Under the pieces are notes generated by a model. It was not told the origin of the DNA. It did no database searches and worked only from the letters and a program-made list of their open reading frames with translations. A stretch of 64,000 bases of DNA from Diadema setosum (Eukaryota > Echinodermata > Echinoidea > Diadematoida > Diadematidae). Both the position numbers and the translations under genes were made by a program. The stretch lies in the NCBI RefSeq assembly GCF_964275005.1, contig NC_092695.1:7407832-7471831 (forward strand). The letters are read 5' to 3'. This document shows positions 58,870-64,000 of this stretch, in pieces. Every line of letters begins with the position of its first letter. The first letter of the stretch is position 1.

Positions 58870-61800
58870 TAAATTATGTATATATATATACATATATATA
58901 GATATATATTATAAAGCGAGTCTAATTTTTTTTTTGCAAATCAGGATTCCACAATGATTTCTCATGTGGTTACATTCAGGATCATGGAGTAAAGAACTGA
59001 ATGGAGAAATGTATAATGTATGTGTACATGTCACATTCATTTGGGATTAGAGTCAATATTTTGACATGTTTTTAAATTTGTGAATGGCACCTGACTTGCA
59101 AAATTTGTGAAAATAAAATACTTGCAAAATATTCAGTGTATACAGTATAAAGTGCTTTGCCCTGGGGCACAGCCACTGTTGCCAGCAGGCTTGAACCAGG
59201 GACCTCATGATTGGTAGTCTGTGGTCTACTCATTAATGCTAACATTTATTAACATCTCCCTCAATTCCTCCATTGTACTGTTTTAAAATCATTCCAAGGT
59301 AAGGTTGTAAGGTAATCTCTAGTGAACAGGCCAATCCTCATATCAGATCTCTAGCACCAGTAGCACTATACACAAGACCCTCTTTTTGGCTGAATGTTTG
59401 GGTTTTTTATCTTCTTCTTCTTCTTTTTATATACCTATGGACATGCAGCAGTGTATACAGCACTTAAAGAGCTTAAATTTCAACAAGGTTTATCTGGGAT
59501 TGGTAATCAGCAAGCCTACTATGACCTCCACACATATCACCCTGCAAAGCACTACAAATCTTTGCAACTTTGTTCTTGCTGTTTTTGTTTTTGTTTTTTT
59601 ATTTTTTTAACCACATTGAGGACTTAAGAGTGTATGTGCAATGTAATTTTGTAAAAGATATATCTTTCCCTTCAGAGGATGTTCGAATTTTCCCTGTCAA
59701 AATTTCATCTGCACTACCATGTCATGTTCTCTTTCATATGACTGAGAAAAGAAACTACACATAACTTTTTGACTATATTTTGTAGTCTTTCAGTAAAACA
59801 TTGGGTTTCTAGACTATCTTCAAATTGAAGTTTAAAGTGATTTAAAGGCACAATTCTAACATTGTTGTGGCACAATTTAGACCAAAAAAAAAAAAAAAAA
59901 ATACTGTCTAACTTTGCTGACTGACCATTCAATGATGATCACTAATACTTTCACATTTTTGAACCATTAACCAATCATTTTCAGCAACAACATTTATTTT
60001 TTTCCAAACCTTAACTTTTACTAAATATCAGAAATACCACCCAGTTCAGTTATTTCTTGAAAAAAAAAAAAAAAAACTGGAATCATTTTAAGCAGCTAAG
60101 ACATTTAATTAAGCCCATAAGACAGCCTTACAAGTCTTGATTCGGGGGAAACCCTTCAGGTGTGGGCTATTGGGATAATGTGTATTACATGCTGCTGAGT
60201 CTTAAACTCTCTTTCTGGAAAAGCTGTGTAACAAAGGTGAAAGTCTTCTTCAGCAGAGATTTGATATAGTGTAATCCTACAAATCCAGAGCTCAATGGCA
60301 GGATAGAACCGTGTTATTAAAAGAGGATGCAGATTTTGTGGATAACTACTGACAACGCCCAGCCACAATGTACATTGGATGTACAAGTGTACATGTATTC
60401 CACGATCACAAGCTGTAGTAGTTTTCTCATCTAGTAATGGCAGCACTGAAACTTCAAAAATTGATAACTTTTAAACAGATTGTCCAATCTTCGTCAAACT
60501 TTGACAGCACGACATGTTCTACTTATGTTGCTGCATTCATTCAATCCACTAAATTAGGATGAACTTGTCCTTTTAGCTCTTTCAATGGGAAGAGAAGTCT
60601 TATCATGGGTATTTTGTGCATTGTCCAGTGCTATGGTATCCTACTCAACCATACAGTATATAAGTAAGGTAGCTTCATGATAAAACAAAAACCAGCCCAT
60701 ACTACTGTATAAGCTGTTATTTTTGTGAAAGAGGAGGTCATAGATATTTTCGTGAGATGTTGTCTTCGTGAATTGACACCAACACTATCATAAATGCCCA
60801 ATTAACCTAGCGCAAGGTGAAATTTTTGTGAGTTAATTTGCGATCCAACTGTCATTCGCGAAATTCGCAAAAATGAAACCCTCGCGAAAATAACAGCGTA
60901 TTCAGTACTTTTTGAGGGCAAAAGAGATAGTTAAACATTACTCAGGGGCCGTGGAACCGAGGGGGGGGGGGGGCTGCAGCTCCCACACTTTTGGCTAGTC
61001 AAAAAAAAAGGGGGAAAAATAGGGAAAGAAATTACAGGTACAACACCCATGATTTTAAATTTCCAAAGATTCTAACCTTAGATTCTTCCAATCTAAGTGG
61101 TGGGGGTCTTGACTTTGACAGTCCCCCCCCCCCCCCAACACACACACATTGAATAACATTCCGCAGCCCTGTGACTCACATCATTCAATGTAGCTTTACT
61201 CTTTATTTGCACATCATCAATTATGAATAGAGCAATTGAAACTCAGGTACAAACTCAAAAACAACATAAACTGTACAGAAATGCATAACCTATGTTGAGT
61301 GAACAGCAAAAAAAAATAAAAGGTCCTTAAATATGTATGATGTTTATGTGTGTGTTCACTGTGTTTGATTGAAGGAGTGTACAATTTGTGACACAAATGT
61401 GTCATATTCCAACATGTGTATTGATGTGTAGGAACAATACAATTCATGACATTTTGTTTTGTTCTGGTATATATTGTATTGAAAATGGAATGCAGAAATT
61501 AAATGAACTGAGCTAAATTGCATGGAATCCAGAAGTATATATGATCAGAAACGTATTTCAAAAACTTGATCACAGCCGTCTTACAAGTTTGTGCAATTCG
61601 AGAGTGGGCACTATTTGAAGAGTTTTATTGCAAAACAAGCTTAACTACATTCTTGTTAAGTTGAGATATTTGTGATAAAACTGCTGAAAGTCAAAGAAAA
61701 TAATGAAATATGGGATATTTTTGATAACTTCTAGAATGTTCCTTGTTATGTCACAAGTGAAGTATCACCATTTTGCTTTATCTGATAATGGACATGTTTA

Positions 61801-63131
61801 CCCCTGTACTTTAAAAAGACTGTACAGTATTGGTTGAGGTGGGGATTCGTGTTTTGAACATTCCTCAGTGAGATAATGAGAAACCTCTTATGAAATATGA
61901 AAGAACATGCAATTCTAAGAAGGATTCAACGTTTATTTGAAGAAAATTGGTTTTCAAATGGCCGAGATATCCAAAACAGTGATAATAGTAAAAGGCGACA
62001 GGCCACGCCTTTTATTAGGATCTGTTTGTTTCACCTTGTTTTTGGATAGTCCTATCTCAGCCATTTCGAAACTGATTTTCATCTAATAAACTTTTGATAC
62101 CCCTTAGCATTGCATGCTCTTTGACATCTCATAGAGTGGTTTGTGAATATCTTGTAAAATGTTTAAAGCTAAATCCTCACCTCGACCAGAACTGTACACA
62201 CCCTTTAAAATGTTTAAAAACAGCGCTTAGCTCATTTTGCAACACTGACACTCTTCATTTGTAAGTGGCACTGACAGGCAAGTTCTTTCTAATAAATAGC
62301 TGAAAACTGAAATTTGAGCTTCATACCAGAAAGGAATCCTCCACCTCAGACAAAAGGGGAAGTTTTCATGACATGAAAGTGAGAGATAAAAAAGGCAGGA
62401 TAAAACTCTTATGAAGTGACATCTATGACATTATTTTTTTGACATCAAAGGATTATAATCAAATAAATGAAATGAAGAGTTTGTTCTCAAAAACCGATAA
62501 GTCCATTTTTGAAGATTTTGAAGTACGGTCTCTGTCATAAAGTACAAAATAATATCTTTTAAATGATATATTTTTCACTGGTACATATAAAGGTACATTT
62601 TTGAAGTTATGGTCGAAGAAGCAAAAATTTTCTTATTATTCTCTTAATTTTCCTTGACCTTTAATCGCAAATATCTCCATTTGGCAAATATGGACTTATC
62701 GATTTTTACGAACAAACTCTTCAAATATTGCATTCTCTTATGGTAATAGGAATTCAATTACTGCATTGAAGCAATTTTCTTCCTTTTTTTTTAAAGGAGG
62801 TACAGTAGGTGATCTCTTTTGGATGAAAAACAACAACAACAACAGAGAGCTTACACTACAGTAGTTGCATGTGAGAATATAAAAAACTTCTATGCCCAAA
62901 TAATAAGGCATCTCATCACGTTAAAAGCCATACCTTCTTTTTGATGGTAAGACTGAGCTTGACCGGCGAGACGACATCTGTTGCCAGGGAAACACTCCCA
63001 CTCAGAGTGACGTTTCCCGGCAACTTGATGGGATCCGGGCTGACAGTCACGTCGGCCTGGATCGGGTACGTCTGAGCTTTGCAAGTCTTCCAGTTGAAAG
63101 CAGATACTGCTTCATTGCCCGGCTGTGGAAA
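55432..63131 (-). CDS. GM2A: GM2 ganglioside activator (ML domain), last three coding exons
   Basis: GM2A is the lysosomal lipid-transfer cofactor that presents GM2 ganglioside to beta-hexosaminidase A. Three minus-strand exons join in phase 0: 63131-62934 (66 codons), 56735-56586 (50 codons) and 55584-55432 (50 codons plus TAA). The 166 residues cover the whole mature domain: FNWKTCKAQTYPIQADVTVS, PDPIKLPGNVTLSGSVSLAT, VVVWITIPCVDNVGSCTYDD, KADLPCHCPFSK, GNYTLPPTAFPVDTSGLPSF, LTSGDYEATIEMKDSKGNML then GCYVAKFTLN. Eight cysteines (one, six and one per exon) match the four disulfides of vertebrate GM2A. The signal-peptide exon lies upstream, either in 63132-64000 or beyond the right edge. Nothing suggests a pseudogene. 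An alternative name would be another ML-family lipid binder, but the IPC...GSC and LPCHCPF motifs are specific. Confidence 0.93.
56172..56380. mobile_element. CTGTAAAAGTAGA MITE, complete copy in the GM2A intron next to exon 56586-56735
   Basis: CTGTAAAAGTAGATATTTTT and GTCCACTTTTACAG form the TIR, bordered by TA on both sides. It is about 200 bases from the GM2A exon donor at 56585. Confidence 0.75.
56839..57089. mobile_element. Retroelement fragment with 12-bp target duplication
   Basis: ATTTAAGTCTCT occurs at 56827-56838 and again at 57090-57101, flanking about 250 bases of pyrimidine-rich sequence that ends GATGAAGATTCTGCTAGG, AAAAGCTCAGGCC and TTTTGACTCC. A 12-base direct repeat fits target-primed insertion (SINE or truncated LINE/Penelope-type). 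No coding sequence is seen. Confidence 0.55.
58806..58912. repeat. AT microsatellite
   Basis: A long uninterrupted AT run (58806-58862) is followed by AT-rich interruptions, in the GM2A intron. A similar run lies at 27015-27058. Confidence 0.9.
59160..59245 (-). mobile_element. tRNA-derived SINE head
   Basis: On the minus strand ATGAGTAGACCACAGACTAC is followed by GGTCCCTGGTTCAAGCC, a B-box-like stretch. The A box is decayed. It lies in the GM2A intron. Confidence 0.4.
60460..60600. mobile_element. Half copy of the AACATTAG fold-back family
   Basis: AATTGATAACTTTTAAACAG, CAAACTTTGACAG and ATGTTGCTGCATTCATTCAA follow the right half of the element at 26009-26568 in the same order. Confidence 0.45.
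60705..60905. mobile_element. TA-flanked MITE with CTGTATAAGCTGTTA termini
   Basis: CTGTATAAGCTGTTATTTTT mirrors AAAATAACAGCGTATTCAG; TA borders both ends and TCGCGAAA-type motifs lie inside. It is 201 bp, a relative of the element at 25387, and lies in the long GM2A intron. Confidence 0.7.
61815..62204. mobile_element. TTAA fold-back MITE, copy 6
   Basis: TTAA flanks lie at 61811-61814 and 62205-62208; the ends read AAGACTGTACAGTATTGG and CCAGAACTGTACACACCCT. It is located in the long GM2A intron between 56735 and 62934. Confidence 0.85.
62474..62722. mobile_element. Fold-back element with GAAGAGTTTGTTC ends
   Basis: GAAGAGTTTGTTCTCAAAAA with ACCGATAAGTCCAT mirrors ATGGACTTATCGATTTTTAC with GAACAAACTCTTC. 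About 249 bp, non-coding, about 210 bases downstream of GM2A exon 62934-63131 in the direction of transcription. Confidence 0.75.
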
Positions 63132-64000
63132 CTGTTGATGCGAGCACACACATACAAATACATTGTACATTATCCACACTTTGATTAATTATTTGCTATT
63201 GTTTGACATTGGTGAAGCTTTGAAATACAAAGCCAGTATCAAGAAAACCTACACACTGCATTTAAGTGTTGTCTAAATTACTAGCATGCACTCCTGTTAC
63301 ATTATGGTTGTAAAGAAACTCTTGATACAACAAAGTGAAAATTCAGGTCCCAAAATTATTGTCTATTGTATATCTTTATATACTTTATTGTTTCACTATA
63401 GCAAATTTTGATATAATGAAAGAAAACTGCCAGTTCAGAGGATTTTGTTGTAACAGGAGTTGCCTACTGTAAGGTAAACAATACATGATAATGTAATTGC
63501 TTTGTAATTTTTTTTTTTTTTTTACTATCTATGAGGTTGATCATAAAAGTAAAGTGGCAGATTTTGATAGAGGTAGAACTTTTGTTGGATTTCTCAGGAT
63601 TGTAACAATCATAACATACAATCACTCACTTAACTCTGTATCTGACGAGAGTAAGAAAGGTGATGTGGATCTGTACTGGAGTACCGTAAATATCCAATAC
63701 AGCCGCTATACTCATGCGATTCTTTAATGTGTATCTGTACGTGCTACATCAATTAATCCTGAAATGCTATCAACCTTTCCTTATCTTGAATGAAGCCAAA
63801 CAGCAGACCTTATGGTGTTGCCATTGTTGTTGGATTTTGGGAACAAACATATGAGTACTATTATAGGAGGAGGCAAAGATCTTATCACTTCTTATGTTTG
63901 TATTTCTTCCAATGTCTGTACAGAAAAGTGTTGCCACAATGAATGTACCAGCAGAATCAGCACAGACATCTATTCATCTATAGATGCAATTGTGTCGAGG
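63132..64000. other. GM2A: Sequence upstream of the first visible GM2A exon
   Basis: I see no convincing signal-peptide exon here. It includes a decayed pogo-like fragment (about 63395-63475) and a T run (63508-63524). Confidence 0.5.

Larger units (their letters stand above)
56736..62933. other. GM2A: Long GM2A intron between the first and second visible coding exons
   Basis: Besides the elements listed separately it contains AAT repeats (56763-56800), A runs (59883-59899, 60060-60076), poly-G (60961-60973) and poly-C (61123-61136) tracts. No extra exon is recognised. Confidence 0.6.

Noticed and set aside
63893-63969. Minus-strand ATG frame MSVLILLVHSLWQHFS followed by GTACAG, in phase with GM2A, as a signal-peptide exon
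   Set aside because: The phase fits and the start is hydrophobic, but the donor is poor, the hydrophobic core is short and there is no homology support. I left GM2A without its first exon.

Overview
This is a window of animal nuclear DNA. It is AT-rich, its genes are split into short exons with GT-AG introns, its introns are long, and it is packed with short terminal-inverted-repeat (TIR) elements. No bacterial operons, phage genes, CRISPR arrays or ribosomal RNA were seen. The gene structures and the mix of fold-back elements fit a marine invertebrate deuterostome. An echinoderm such as a sea urchin is my best guess, but the sequence alone does not prove it.

Three protein-coding genes can be read exon by exon. 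(1) On the minus strand, 748-11633, is the 5' part of an AtuA-like (DUF1446) gene: nine in-phase exons and 415 codons, running off the left edge before its C-terminal part. It starts with a mitochondrial-type presequence. (2) On the plus strand, 15088-46762, is a complete coronin-7 (CORO7) gene: 25 coding exons with consistent phases and 951 residues, two tandem coronin WD40 units, a Ser/Ala/Pro linker and an acidic C-terminal tail. (3) On the minus strand, 55432-63131, are the last three coding exons of a GM2 ganglioside activator (GM2A) gene: 166 residues with all eight family cysteines. The signal-peptide exon was not found with confidence.

Layout: the AtuA-like gene and CORO7 are head to head, about 2.8 kb apart, with CpG-rich first exons and YY1-like motifs near both starts. 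CORO7 and GM2A are convergent, with about 8.7 kb between their stop codons. That gap holds candidate long 3' UTRs and more repeats. CORO7 acts in Golgi-to-endosome traffic and GM2A in the lysosome, but nothing shows that the neighbours are co-regulated.

The rest is mostly mobile-element debris. There are six copies of a TTAA-flanked fold-back MITE, one of which has a readable empty site. A TIR family ending in TGTGAC occurs in tandem beside an ATATC satellite. Several TA-flanked and TTAA-flanked MITE families, an element with five 178-bp internal repeats, an element with a 9-bp target duplication, tRNA-derived SINE heads and many microsatellites are also present. An intronic repeat in the AtuA-like gene carries about six spaced clusters matching the DR1 nuclear-receptor site. 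I found no clear new multi-gene system. The best leads are that DR1 array, the animal AtuA-like gene and the TTAA MITE insertion history.
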